Origin: Candidatus Segatella intestinihominis
Lineage (GTDB): Bacteria; Bacteroidota; Bacteroidia; Bacteroidales; Bacteroidaceae
Direction: 5' to 3'
Assembly: GCA_900548535.1 (NCBI GenBank)
Contig: URLG01000018.1
Coordinates: 1 to 42,564 of the forward strand
Length of the DNA: 42,564 nt
Position 1 is the stretch's first letter. Every line of letters begins with the position of its first letter. The translations under genes were made by a program, and so were the position numbers. This document shows, piece by piece, positions 5,144-12,680 of the stretch. Under the pieces are notes generated by a model. It did not search any database and had not been told where the DNA came from. It saw only the letters and a list, made by a program, of their open reading frames with translations.

Positions 5144-5563
5144 ATGGAAAAAGCAGCTTTTCGCTTTTTGGGGTATAAAATCACCAAAATAGTATTAGAT
5201 TTTAGCGATGTGGATACTGGGGAGCAATTAACTATAGGAATTGCTACTACAGGTGTTTATCGTGCAAAACAAGGCAAATATGAATTGAATTTTGTATTTA
5301 CAGCTTCAGATTCGCTTAAAGGACAAGAGGTGATAAAAATTGAGTGTAATAGTCAATTTCAGTTTCCTAATGCTATAGCTTATGAGGAAATCCCTAATTA
5401 CTTTTATCCAAATAGTATTGCTATAGTTTTTCCGTATGTTAGAGCTTTTATAAGTTCAGTCTCTGTACAGGCAGGTATTCCGCCAATAGTTTTGCCAACT
5501 TATAATTTGTCTGTTTTACAAGAAGAACTTAAAGAGAATACTCGCGTTGAAAATAATGGATAA
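5144..5563 (+). CDS. SecB-like chaperone
   Basis: A 139-residue protein with the core of the SecB family: an N-terminal beta-rich half (DFSDVDTGEQLTIGI, YELNFVFTA), then the diagnostic PNSIAIVFPYVRAFISSVSV and GIPPIVLPTYNLSVLQEE, matching the SecB pattern of LP..R..V......G.PP..L....F. SecB-like proteins hold clients unfolded; solitary ones in toxin-antitoxin loci instead stabilise the antitoxin. It lies between two small genes, overlapping the next by 8 nt, unlike housekeeping secB. I infer a chaperone dedicated to its neighbours. The family call is fairly strong, the role is not. Confidence 0.6.
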   Translation: MEKAAFRFLGYKITKIVLDFSDVDTGEQLTIGIATTGVYRAKQGKYELNFVFTASDSLKGQEVIKIECNSQFQFPNAIAYEEIPNYFYPNSIAIVFPYVRAFISSVSVQAGIPPIVLPTYNLSVLQEELKENTRVENNG

Positions 5564-6110
5564 GAGGAAAATTTATCAAGCAGTAGAGGATAGGGATAAT
5601 CCTGATGAAATAGAGCAAAATGGTCCTTTCTTGTGTAGAAGGAAAGATGCATGGCTTGGCATTGGTTATTATTTCTGGGACTACTTTATTGAACTGGCGC
5701 ATTGGTGGGGCAGCGAATGTTATAATGGAAATTATGTGATTTGTTTGTCTCATTGTGATGCTAAATTTCCTAATACGTTTGACTTGTATAATAATCCTGA
5801 ACATTTAAAAGCTATAAGGACTCTATGTAAAGAATTATCTTTGCAATATCCTAATAAAACAATAACAGTTCCTTTTGTTTTGGAAATGTTAAAGGATCAT
5901 TCTGATTTCTTGACGCAATATCAAGCCATTCGGGCAAAGGCTGATAGATGTTGGAGATATTCACCACGTATTTCTTTTGTTGCGAAAAATTCAGCATATC
6001 TGGAAATAATACCTCCAATTCAAATATGCGTTTTGAAAAAAGCGTTCTTATTAGATGGTGAATATAAAATTGTTTATCCAGATAAATATATGAGTGAAGG
6101 GTATGTTTGA
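5556..6110 (+). CDS. Uncharacterised protein, candidate toxin with ADP-ribosyltransferase-like pattern
   Basis: ATG 5556 overlaps the SecB-like gene by 8 nt and gives 184 residues; a TTG at 5547 is a less likely start. Three segments recall ADP-ribosyltransferase-like enzymes: an opening strand IYQAVEDRD, a central WLGIGYYFWDYFIELAHWWG followed by strand NYVICL (compare G.G.YF...A..WA), and a late strand PPIQICVL. A classical H-Y-E or R-S-E triad is not certain. The middle carries many Trp, Cys and His residues. Position as third gene after a small acidic protein and a SecB-like chaperone makes it the likely effector. Function is inference only. Confidence 0.4.
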   Translation: MDKRKIYQAVEDRDNPDEIEQNGPFLCRRKDAWLGIGYYFWDYFIELAHWWGSECYNGNYVICLSHCDAKFPNTFDLYNNPEHLKAIRTLCKELSLQYPNKTITVPFVLEMLKDHSDFLTQYQAIRAKADRCWRYSPRISFVAKNSAYLEIIPPIQICVLKKAFLLDGEYKIVYPDKYMSEGYV

Positions 6111-6207
6111 TAGTGTGATCACCAAGTATGGGCATTTCACACAACAAGGAATGGCCAAGAAATACTTCCTGAAGATTTGGAGGAAGTGGGGAATGTGGAG
6201 GTGGTAG
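6103..6207 (+). CDS. Small basic ORF (34 aa), doubtful
   Basis: ATG 6103 overlaps the stop of the preceding gene and opens 34 codons rich in Lys and Trp (KKYFLKIWRKWGMWRW at the end). It may be translated by coupling or be a leftover of another gene. No family is recognised. Confidence 0.2.
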   Translation: MFDSVITKYGHFTQQGMAKKYFLKIWRKWGMWRW

Positions 6208-6313
6208 AAGGCTACAATTGAGTTCTTCTCTGCTAAAAAATCAAAGATTTAGCTCTTTTGTTTGGCGGTTACAAAATAAATATTTGCGGAAAAGTGTAAT
6301 TTTCTTTAAAATA

Positions 6314-6345
6314 TTTGGTGGTTACGAAAGAAAAGCGTAATTTTG
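6314..6345 (+). promoter_or_regulatory. Promoter of the GH31 gene
   Basis: TTTGG at 6314-6318 and TAATTTTG at 6338-6345, 28 nt before the start. A second, similar -33-like block (TTTGGCGGTTAC) lies at about 6260, suggesting a tandem duplication of the box. Confidence 0.65.
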
Positions 6346-6373
6346 TCACAATGAATAAACAATAATAAACCTT

Positions 6374-8740
6374 ATGAGGAAAATTATAACAATGATCTGT
6401 GCTATCGGTAGTTTCGCGACAGCACAAGCACAATTGCAAACAAATAATGGCATTGAGTATCTTCAGTGCCAGGCTAAGGATATGTCGGGCGACTTCTCTG
6501 ATCTCGCCAACACTTACTTCTTGGCTGATAGTATTGTGGGGTTTGACCTGAATAAGGGTGAGGGACAGCTCAACTGGAAACGATATAGGCTGGCTCCTAG
6601 ACAGGCTTTCAATCTGAATGGATATTGTCCTGTGCGTATGAAGATGCTAGACTTCCCTGATACACAATATGATAATGATCCTAACCTAAAAATCAAAGTT
6701 CAAAAGATAGATGACCGTACGCTGCGTATCACACTCTTCACTTCGCCTATCGAACCGAAGATGAATGATGCCAATGACCCGATGTTCTCTCCTGAATTTA
6801 TAGCTGAGAATGCGGGCAATGACAATGCTCGCATCGCCAAGGGTAGATGGAATACGCTGGCTAACAACAATAGTATCGTATATAAAAATAAAAATGGTGA
6901 ACTGGAAATCCAGAAGTATCCTTTCCGCCTTATCCTGCGTGATTCCAACGGAAAGATCCTGACCCAGACTCGCCATATCATCGATAATGACAGCACACAG
7001 GTGAAGCTCCTGCCTTTCAACTTTATCAAGCGTGGCAGCGACAACTCTCGTAGCATCAACCCTGTGTTTATGCTTTCGCCTGGTGAGCGCATCTATGGTT
7101 GCGGTGAGAGCTTTACTTCTCTGAATAAGGTGGGACAGAAGGTGAACATCTCGGTTGTGGACCCTCAGGGACCTGAGACTGATGGTATGTATAAGCCTGT
7201 GCCTTTCTACTTCTCTAACCGTGGCTATGGTTTCTTTATGCACACTTCTGCTCCTACTACTGCTGATTTTGGTGCTAGCTATATCGGTGCGCAGCGCCTG
7301 TTTATGGGGGATGAGACGATGGACTTCTTTGTATTCTTCGGCGAACCGAAGGATATTCTCGATAAATATACCAATGTGACAGGAAAGTCGCCTATGTTGC
7401 CTCTCTGGACTTTTGGTACTTGGATGAGCCGCATCTCTTACTTCTCGCAGAAGGAGGGACTGGAAGTGGCGCATCAGTTGAGAGCCAACAAGATACCTGC
7501 TGATGTCATTCACTTTGACACAGGATGGTTTTGCGTGGACTGGCAGTGCGACTATGAGTTTGCCAAGGATCGCTTCAAGGATCCTGTGGGGATGCTGAAG
7601 TCGCTCAAGAAGGATGGATTCCATACCTGTCTCTGGCAGTTGCCTTACTTCACTCCGAAGAATCGCTACTTCCGTGAGTTGGTGGATGGCGGCATGGCTG
7701 TGAAGAACGGCAATGGTACGCTGAACTATGAGGATGCCGTGCTCGACTTGAGCAACCCGAAGACCGTGAGTTGGTATCAGGGTAAGATAGCCAACCTCAT
7801 CAAGCAGGGCGTGAGTGTGATTAAGTGTGACTTTGGTGAGGCTGCTCCTTACGATGGCCTCTATGCCAGTGGTAAGACGGGTTTTTATGAGCACAACCTC
7901 TATCCATTGAGATATAACAAGGCTCTCTGGGAGGCTGTGAAAGCTAACTCTGCTGACCATGAGGGCGTGATCTGGGCGCGCAGTGCCTGGGCTGGTAGCC
8001 AGCGATTCCCTCTGCACTGGGGCGGTGATGCCGCTACCAATGAGATAGGAAGTGTGGGCATGATGGGCGACCTGAGAGGTGGCTTGAGCTTCGGACTGAG
8101 TGGTTTCTCGTTCTGGAGTCATGATATGGGTGGATTTGTGACCCAAAGTCCGGATGACTTGTATCGCCGCTGGTTGCCATTTGGCTTCTTGAGTTCGCAT
8201 ACTCGTGCCCATGGTGCGCCTCCTACTGAGCCATGGCTCATCAGCAAGGACTTTACTGATGCCTTCCGTGCCAATGCCGAGATGAAGTATCAGTTGATGC
8301 CTTATGTTTATGCGCAGGCTAAGGACTGTACCGAGAAGGGACTTCCTATGGTGAGAGCCCTCTTCGTGGAGTTCCCTCATGATGCTGGTGCTTGGCAGGT
8401 GGAGGATGAGTATATGTATGGCTCGCAGATGCTGGTGGCTCCTCTCTTGGAGAGTGGTACTAGCAGAACTGTATATCTGCCTAAGGGAAAATGGATAGAC
8501 TATCAGAATGGTAAGGTGTATGAAGGTGGCTACCAAGAAATCAGTGTGAAGGAGAACAAGATACCATGCGTGATCTTGGTGAAGGATGGTAGCTTGATAC
8601 CTCAGGTGCCAGTGGCTCAGAGCACGGATAAGATAGACTGGAACCAGCTGACCTGGAAACCATTCAAGGTGGATGCTACGGAGTGTGTGGGTTATCTTTA
8701 CAAGCCTGGAAGTAACGAAATAGAAATCATAAAGCAATAA
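6374..8740 (+). CDS. Alpha-xylosidase, glycoside hydrolase family 31
   Basis: A 788-residue exported enzyme with a short signal peptide (about residues 1-20, ending AQAQ). A GH31 N-terminal beta-domain leads into the catalytic barrel: PLWTFGTWMSR, DVIHFDTGWF, then the nucleophile D486 in KCDFGE and the acid/base D552 in HWGGDAATN, followed by LRGGLSFGLSGFSFWSHDMGG. KCDFGE and this region resemble E. coli YicI, so alpha-xylosidase is preferred over alpha-glucosidase. It would remove xylose from xyloglucan oligosaccharides in the periplasm or at the cell surface. The start fits the promoter 28 nt upstream. An acetyltransferase gene follows after 9 nt. No SusC/D pair is in the window. Confidence 0.85.
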   Translation: MRKIITMICAIGSFATAQAQLQTNNGIEYLQCQAKDMSGDFSDLANTYFLADSIVGFDLNKGEGQLNWKRYRLAPRQAFNLNGYCPVRMKMLDFPDTQYDNDPNLKIKVQKIDDRTLRITLFTSPIEPKMNDANDPMFSPEFIAENAGNDNARIAKGRWNTLANNNSIVYKNKNGELEIQKYPFRLILRDSNGKILTQTRHIIDNDSTQVKLLPFNFIKRGSDNSRSINPVFMLSPGERIYGCGESFTSLNKVGQKVNISVVDPQGPETDGMYKPVPFYFSNRGYGFFMHTSAPTTADFGASYIGAQRLFMGDETMDFFVFFGEPKDILDKYTNVTGKSPMLPLWTFGTWMSRISYFSQKEGLEVAHQLRANKIPADVIHFDTGWFCVDWQCDYEFAKDRFKDPVGMLKSLKKDGFHTCLWQLPYFTPKNRYFRELVDGGMAVKNGNGTLNYEDAVLDLSNPKTVSWYQGKIANLIKQGVSVIKCDFGEAAPYDGLYASGKTGFYEHNLYPLRYNKALWEAVKANSADHEGVIWARSAWAGSQRFPLHWGGDAATNEIGSVGMMGDLRGGLSFGLSGFSFWSHDMGGFVTQSPDDLYRRWLPFGFLSSHTRAHGAPPTEPWLISKDFTDAFRANAEMKYQLMPYVYAQAKDCTEKGLPMVRALFVEFPHDAGAWQVEDEYMYGSQMLVAPLLESGTSRTVYLPKGKWIDYQNGKVYEGGYQEISVKENKIPCVILVKDGSLIPQVPVAQSTDKIDWNQLTWKPFKVDATECVGYLYKPGSNEIEIIKQ

Positions 8741-8749
8741 GCATATAGC

Positions 8750-9331
8750 ATGAAGTTAGATATCAAACCAGCTACGCCAGACGTGGCATCACATATTGCA
8801 TCGCTCATCATGGAGGCGATGAGTACGAATTGCTGCCAAAATCTGGCAGGACCACACCATAACCTAGCTGATTTTCATCGGGTCATTTCTAAGCTGGTGA
8901 AGATGGACGATAGCCAATATAGCTATAAGAACACTTTGATGGGAATGACCTCCAGTGGTATCTTGGCTGGAGTGGTGGTGGCTTACGATGGTGCTGATTT
9001 GAAGCGATTGAGAAAACGATTTATCAACGAGGCTTTGGTGGAGTTTGGCATCGACTACTCGGGAATGGATGCTGAGACTGGTGAGGGCGAATTCTATATA
9101 GACAGCTTGGCGGTATCGAGCAACTTCCGTGGCAAGAAGTTTGCCACTCGATTGCTGCTTGCAGCCATAGAGCGCGCCAAGGAACTGGGACATTCCAAGG
9201 TGGGCTTATTGGTGGACAAGGGAAATCCGCTCGCAGAAAAGCTATACGCCAATCTGGGCTTTCAATATGTGAATGACACCGTTTGGGGGGGACATGCTAT
9301 GAAGCATCTTCAATTAAAAATAAATGATTAA
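8750..9331 (+). CDS. GNAT-family N-acetyltransferase
   Basis: A 193-residue cytoplasmic protein with the GNAT fold. Motif A is visible as YIDSLAVSSNFRGKKFATRL, with the acetyl-CoA pyrophosphate loop RGKKFA at residues 127-132, and motif B as NPLAEKLYANLGF. Such proteins move acetyl groups to small molecules or protein amines; the substrate cannot be predicted. It begins 9 nt after the GH31 stop, so the two share a transcript, although a link in function is not evident. The bidirectional hairpin at 9519-9552 probably ends the transcript. Confidence 0.85.
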   Translation: MKLDIKPATPDVASHIASLIMEAMSTNCCQNLAGPHHNLADFHRVISKLVKMDDSQYSYKNTLMGMTSSGILAGVVVAYDGADLKRLRKRFINEALVEFGIDYSGMDAETGEGEFYIDSLAVSSNFRGKKFATRLLLAAIERAKELGHSKVGLLVDKGNPLAEKLYANLGFQYVNDTVWGGHAMKHLQLKIND

Positions 9332-9429
9332 GGATTAGAGACTACAAGATGAGCTAATCGTGCAAACGTTTGCTCATCAAAACATATTTAAATCACACAA
9401 AAAATGATAGGATATTGAGAAAAACGTTG

Positions 9430-9518
9430 TACCTTTGCATCAGAAAAAAGAAAGCATAGGTTTAGCATACTTTAGGTTAAGAAGATATTTTATTAGTTTT
9501 TGTTGATTTAGAAAAAGC
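9430..9518 (+). ncRNA. Possible small RNA between convergent genes
   Basis: A -7-like TACCTTTG at 9430-9437 starts a stretch with no ORF that ends at the hairpin 9519-9552. The -33 match is poor (TTG at 9415, spaced too closely), so the promoter may be chance. If real, the RNA would be about 110 nt including the hairpin. Confidence 0.25.
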
Positions 9519-9556
9519 AAGAGCCTGGACGCAGTGATGCATCCAGGCTCTTTTCG
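9519..9556 (+). terminator. Bidirectional intrinsic terminator
   Basis: An 11-bp stem (AAGAGCCTGGA 9519-9529 with its complement 9542-9552) has inner GCA/TGC pairing. T tracts follow on the plus strand and also on the minus strand. It serves the convergent acetyltransferase and symporter genes. Confidence 0.75.
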
Positions 9557-9562
9557 TTTACC

Positions 9563-9644
9563 TTAAACTCCAAACTCCAAACTCCAAACTCCAAACTCCA
9601 AACTCCAAACTCCTAACTCCTAACTCCAAACTCCAAACTCCAAA
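9563..9644. repeat. Tandem heptamer repeat (AACTCCA/AACTCCT)
   Basis: About 12 head-to-tail copies of a 7-base unit, mostly AACTCCA with a few AACTCCT, lie directly after the symporter stop codon. A shorter AACTCCT tract is placed the same way after the dcp stop (19162-19193). Confidence 0.8.
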
Positions 9645-11027
9645 CTAGTCTTTTTCCAGCTCTTCTATCTCGCTCTCGTCCATATCCCTGTCCAGGCGAT
9701 CACGCCAGAGATACTTTCTGGTCTCATGAACGATGATGCCGCTGAGGCAGAGCAGGGAGATGAGGTTAGGTATCGCCATGAGGGCGTTCATGCAGTCGGC
9801 GATGTTCCATACCAAACCGAGATTGATCACGCTACCAATGAAGATGGTGATGATATAGATGATGCGGAAGGTAATCATCCATTTCTTTCCTCGGAGATAT
9901 TCTACGCAACGCTCGCCATAGTAACTCCAACCCAGCGTGGTGCTGAAGGCGAAAGTGGCGAGGCCGAAGGTGAGCAATGGGGCTCCGATATATGGAATCT
10001 TGCTGAATGCCTGCTTTGTGAGAGCCGCTCCATCATGATAGTCGATGTCAGGATAGGCTATGATGCTAGAGGTGATGACCAGTCCGGTGAGGGCGCAAAT
10101 GATGACTGTATCCCAGAAGGTACCGGTGGAGGAAACCAATGCTTGGCGCACAGGGTTGCGAGTCTGGGCTGCTGCGGCTACGATAGGTGCGGAACCGAGA
10201 CCTGACTCATTGGAGAACAGACCACGGGCGATACCATAGCGGGCTGCTATCATCATGGTGCTACCTGCAAAACCTCCACCTGCTGCCTGCGGAGTAAATG
10301 CTGACTCGAAGATGACCTTGATGGCTGGTATGAGGTAGGCATGGTTGACAAAGAGAATGTAGATGCAACCGAGCACATAGAAGAGTGCCATGAAAGGTAC
10401 CAACATGCTGCATACCTTGGAGATTGACTTGACACCACCCAGGATGACGGCTGCACCGAGAGCTGTGACGATGGCTCCTGTGATATAAGGTGGGATACCA
10501 TACTGATTCTCTACCAATGAGGAGATGGCATTTGCCTGTACGGTACTTCCGATGCCAAAAGAAGCCAGTGTGGCGAAGATGGCAAAGAGAATGGCTAGCC
10601 ACTTCCAACCTAGTCCTTTTTCCAGGGCATACATAGGACCGCCCAGCATTCTGCCTCGGCGAGTCTTGACACGATACTTCACAGCGAGCAAACCTTCGGC
10701 ATATTTGGTGGAGATACCGAATACGCCCGTAAGCCAACACCAAAGTACGGCTCCAGGACCTCCCAAGGCTATTGCCGTTGCCACACCGATGATGTTTCCC
10801 GTACCGATGGTGGCGGCTAGGGCAGTGGCTAGAGCTCCAAACTGGGATACATCGCCCGTGGCATCCTTGTCTTTCTTCACTGACAACTTGATCGCCTTGA
10901 ATATCTTGCGCTGTGGAAAGCGCAGGCGAATGGTCAGGAAGATGTGAGTTCCCAACAGGAGAATAATCATTGGCCATCCCCAAAGGAATGAACTAAACGC
11001 TGTGAAAAAATCGTTAATTGCATCCAT
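9645..11027 (-). CDS. AGCS-family amino acid:sodium symporter
   Basis: A 460-residue inner-membrane carrier with about ten hydrophobic helices. Family marks are GNIIGVATAIALGGPGAVLW, the FGISTKYAEGLLAV segment, and GIARGLFSNESGLGSAPI, the signature of the alanine/glycine:cation symporters (AlsT/DagA type). It imports alanine or glycine with Na+. I chose ATG 11027 (MDAINDFF), because upstream codons in the longer frame read as non-protein sequence. The DUF4230 gene ends 17 nt upstream, so the three minus-strand genes may form one unit from the promoter at 12347. Confidence 0.9.
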   Translation of the reverse strand: MDAINDFFTAFSSFLWGWPMIILLLGTHIFLTIRLRFPQRKIFKAIKLSVKKDKDATGDVSQFGALATALAATIGTGNIIGVATAIALGGPGAVLWCWLTGVFGISTKYAEGLLAVKYRVKTRRGRMLGGPMYALEKGLGWKWLAILFAIFATLASFGIGSTVQANAISSLVENQYGIPPYITGAIVTALGAAVILGGVKSISKVCSMLVPFMALFYVLGCIYILFVNHAYLIPAIKVIFESAFTPQAAGGGFAGSTMMIAARYGIARGLFSNESGLGSAPIVAAAAQTRNPVRQALVSSTGTFWDTVIICALTGLVITSSIIAYPDIDYHDGAALTKQAFSKIPYIGAPLLTFGLATFAFSTTLGWSYYGERCVEYLRGKKWMITFRIIYIITIFIGSVINLGLVWNIADCMNALMAIPNLISLLCLSGIIVHETRKYLWRDRLDRDMDESEIEELEKD

Positions 11028-11044
11028 CTTATTTAAATTATAGT

Positions 11045-11623
11045 TTATTTGTCGAACTCTATTCTGACATGGGTGAATCCCATTGCCTTGAGCATCTCTC
11101 TGAATTGTTGCTGGGCATTGCGCTGCGCTGTGGAGATGTTGGCTGGGGTGAGGCAACGTTGCTTCATCAGGCTGTAGGCTCTGTCATACATTGCCTGTCT
11201 GTCGGCTCCTGTCCATTTGCCTTCCTCGAAGAAGCTTTGTGTCTTTGCCTCGTCGATGAAATTGTGGTCGAGCAACTTGATGGGGGGCAGTGTGCAGACG
11301 ATGGAATCCTTTGCCGCATTGGTTTGTATCCATCCTTCCTTCGCCTCGTGCATGTCTATGCCTAAGCGCAGGGTGCCGTAATAAATGCGCACCAGTTGGT
11401 CGTCGCCAAAGAATCCATGACGCACGGTATCTACCAGTTCTTCGTCGCTCACGGCTAGAAACTCCCATTGACCTATTGCCTCAATGCTCTCCACTTGGGT
11501 GGGGGATAGGGAGGTGCGCTCTTCTTGGGCTACGCTGACTGTGTTGTCCTTGTTGAGCCAGTACATAGCTCCACCTATTATTATCAAGAGGAGCAGTATG
11601 ATGATGATTCCTAATTTCTTCAT
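11045..11623 (-). CDS. DUF4230-like membrane-anchored protein
   Basis: A 192-residue protein with one N-terminal membrane helix (about residues 5-22, LGIIIILLLLIIIGGAMYW) and a periplasmic part. The segment YYGTLRLGIDMHEAKEGWIQ, followed by DSIVCTLPPIKLLDHNFID, and the C-terminal NAQQQFREMLKAMGFTHVRI, match the DUF4230 pattern (a GiDL strand, an LP.p.i strand, then a long helix ending in ..lGf..V.I). The next gene upstream is a second DUF4230-like protein with a lipoprotein signal. Function is unknown; the family is common in cell envelopes. Confidence 0.7.
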   Translation of the reverse strand: MKKLGIIIILLLLIIIGGAMYWLNKDNTVSVAQEERTSLSPTQVESIEAIGQWEFLAVSDEELVDTVRHGFFGDDQLVRIYYGTLRLGIDMHEAKEGWIQTNAAKDSIVCTLPPIKLLDHNFIDEAKTQSFFEEGKWTGADRQAMYDRAYSLMKQRCLTPANISTAQRNAQQQFREMLKAMGFTHVRIEFDK

Positions 11624-11640
11624 GTCATTTCCTCCTTGTT

Positions 11641-12324
11641 TTATTTGCTAGATGATGTTTTCTTCTCCACGCTAGAGCCATCGAAGAGCTGCTGGATGTC
11701 TGCCAGGGTAAACTTCTTGCGGAAGCTTATCTTGATATTTTCCTCCTGGAATCCCATGTCCTTGAGCATTGGGATGAGGGTATTGGCAGCACTGAGTTGA
11801 GCTTGTTCGATGAGGTCGAGTTGCGGAATGTCCTTGATGATGCTCTGGCGCCCCAGTTGCTCCAGCTTGGCAAGTTCGGCATCCGAGAAGTTACTGCGGC
11901 TGAACGATACATATTGCTTTATCGCCTTGTGGTCGATCTTGCTACTGGTGAGTGTCAACTGTGGGTCGGGGAGGACAATCTCTATCTTCTCACCTTGGCG
12001 CTTCACATTCTTCGAGGAGAAGTCCTTGAAGTCGATGTACGCCTTGATGGTGGCATCCATCGGAATGGCTATCTTGCGATTGGAACCAGGTACATGGATG
12101 CTGAATGTCTTCTTGAAGAGTGACCCTTGCAGATTGAGCTGGTCATCATGGGTGATAATCTTGTGAACATGAGCCTCGGCTGTATATAGGCGACTGCACT
12201 TCTGTACCTGCATCACCATCACGGGTATCGTGTCGATGACTTCAGGTGACTTTTCTGTCTTCTTCTGTTGGCAAGAAGTGACCGCCATTAGCGCAATTAG
12301 AAATATATATACTACCTTTTTCAT
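11641..12324 (-). CDS. DUF4230-like lipoprotein
   Basis: From ATG 12324 the protein has a lipoprotein signal (MKKVVYIFLIALMAVTSC, lipidated Cys18) and a 200-residue periplasmic domain. AYIDFKDFSS and KIEIVLPDPQLTLTSSKIDH followed by the C-terminal AANTLIPMLKDMGFQEENIK parallel the downstream DUF4230 protein, so the two look like diverged paralogues. The in-frame start at 12360 is rejected because it lies upstream of the -7 box (12347-12354) on the transcript. Gap to the next gene 17 nt. Function unknown. Confidence 0.7.
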   Translation of the reverse strand: MKKVVYIFLIALMAVTSCQQKKTEKSPEVIDTIPVMVMQVQKCSRLYTAEAHVHKIITHDDQLNLQGSLFKKTFSIHVPGSNRKIAIPMDATIKAYIDFKDFSSKNVKRQGEKIEIVLPDPQLTLTSSKIDHKAIKQYVSFSRSNFSDAELAKLEQLGRQSIIKDIPQLDLIEQAQLSAANTLIPMLKDMGFQEENIKISFRKKFTLADIQQLFDGSSVEKKTSSSK

Positions 12325-12346
12325 GCTAAATGTTTTATTTTGGCTG

Positions 12347-12377
12347 CAAAGATACGACAAAATGTTTGAAAAACAAA
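12347..12377 (-). promoter_or_regulatory. Promoter of the DUF4230-symporter unit
   Basis: Minus-strand TATCTTTG (complement of 12347-12354) with a TTTG box around 12374-12377. Transcription would start about 15 nt before the ATG at 12324. Confidence 0.6.
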
Positions 12378-12483
12378 AAAATATCAGTTATTTTGTATCA
12401 AAAAGCGGAAATATAGAGAAAAAACAAGAAAAAATCATTTTTTTTATTCTTTTGATTAAACCTTTTCTTTATCTCTGCGTCTA

Positions 12484-12613
12484 AGATAATGATTAGAATT
12501 CATAAACTGAACTTTTATTATATCGTGTAAGATTCAATAGGAAATTTATTAGTTAGTATTTAGGTATTCCAAAGGCATTGGCTTGTGATAAGTCGGTGCC
12601 TTTTTTATTTTTT
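12484..12613 (+). ncRNA. Candidate small RNA with own promoter and terminator
   Basis: Between two divergently transcribed genes a good intrinsic terminator (12571-12613) has no gene to end. A promoter-like pair lies about 100 nt upstream: TTTG 12451-12454 and TATCTCTG 12470-12477, one mismatch to TAnnTTTG, with the usual 19-nt spacing. No ORF lies between. This fits a trans-acting RNA of about 130 nt, or a leader with attenuator for the gene at 12681, although that gene has its own promoter. Confidence 0.4.
12571..12613 (+). terminator. Intrinsic terminator without an annotated gene
   Basis: AAAGGCA pairs with TGCCTTT, with inner G-T and GCTT/AAGT pairs, giving a roughly 14-bp stem around loop GTGAT, followed by six T residues. 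Confidence 0.75.
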
Positions 12614-12629
12614 AACGAGGGGATGCCGC

Positions 12630-12656
12630 TTGTCTCAACTTTTTTTACTAAATTTG
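12630..12656 (+). promoter_or_regulatory. Promoter of the DUF4738 lipoprotein gene
   Basis: TTG 12630-12632 and TAAATTTG 12649-12656, 24 nt before the ATG. Confidence 0.6.
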
Positions 12657-12680
12657 TACCATCAAAACAATTAAGAGCAG

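Noticed and set aside
6686..8737. A 683-codon open frame antisense to the GH31 gene
   Set aside because: The sense strand encodes a full GH31 enzyme with all motifs; the antisense frame has no recognisable domain and is a by-product of codon use.
9563..9644. CRISPR array
   Set aside because: The repeat unit is 7 bases without spacers, a simple tandem repeat; no cas genes are present.
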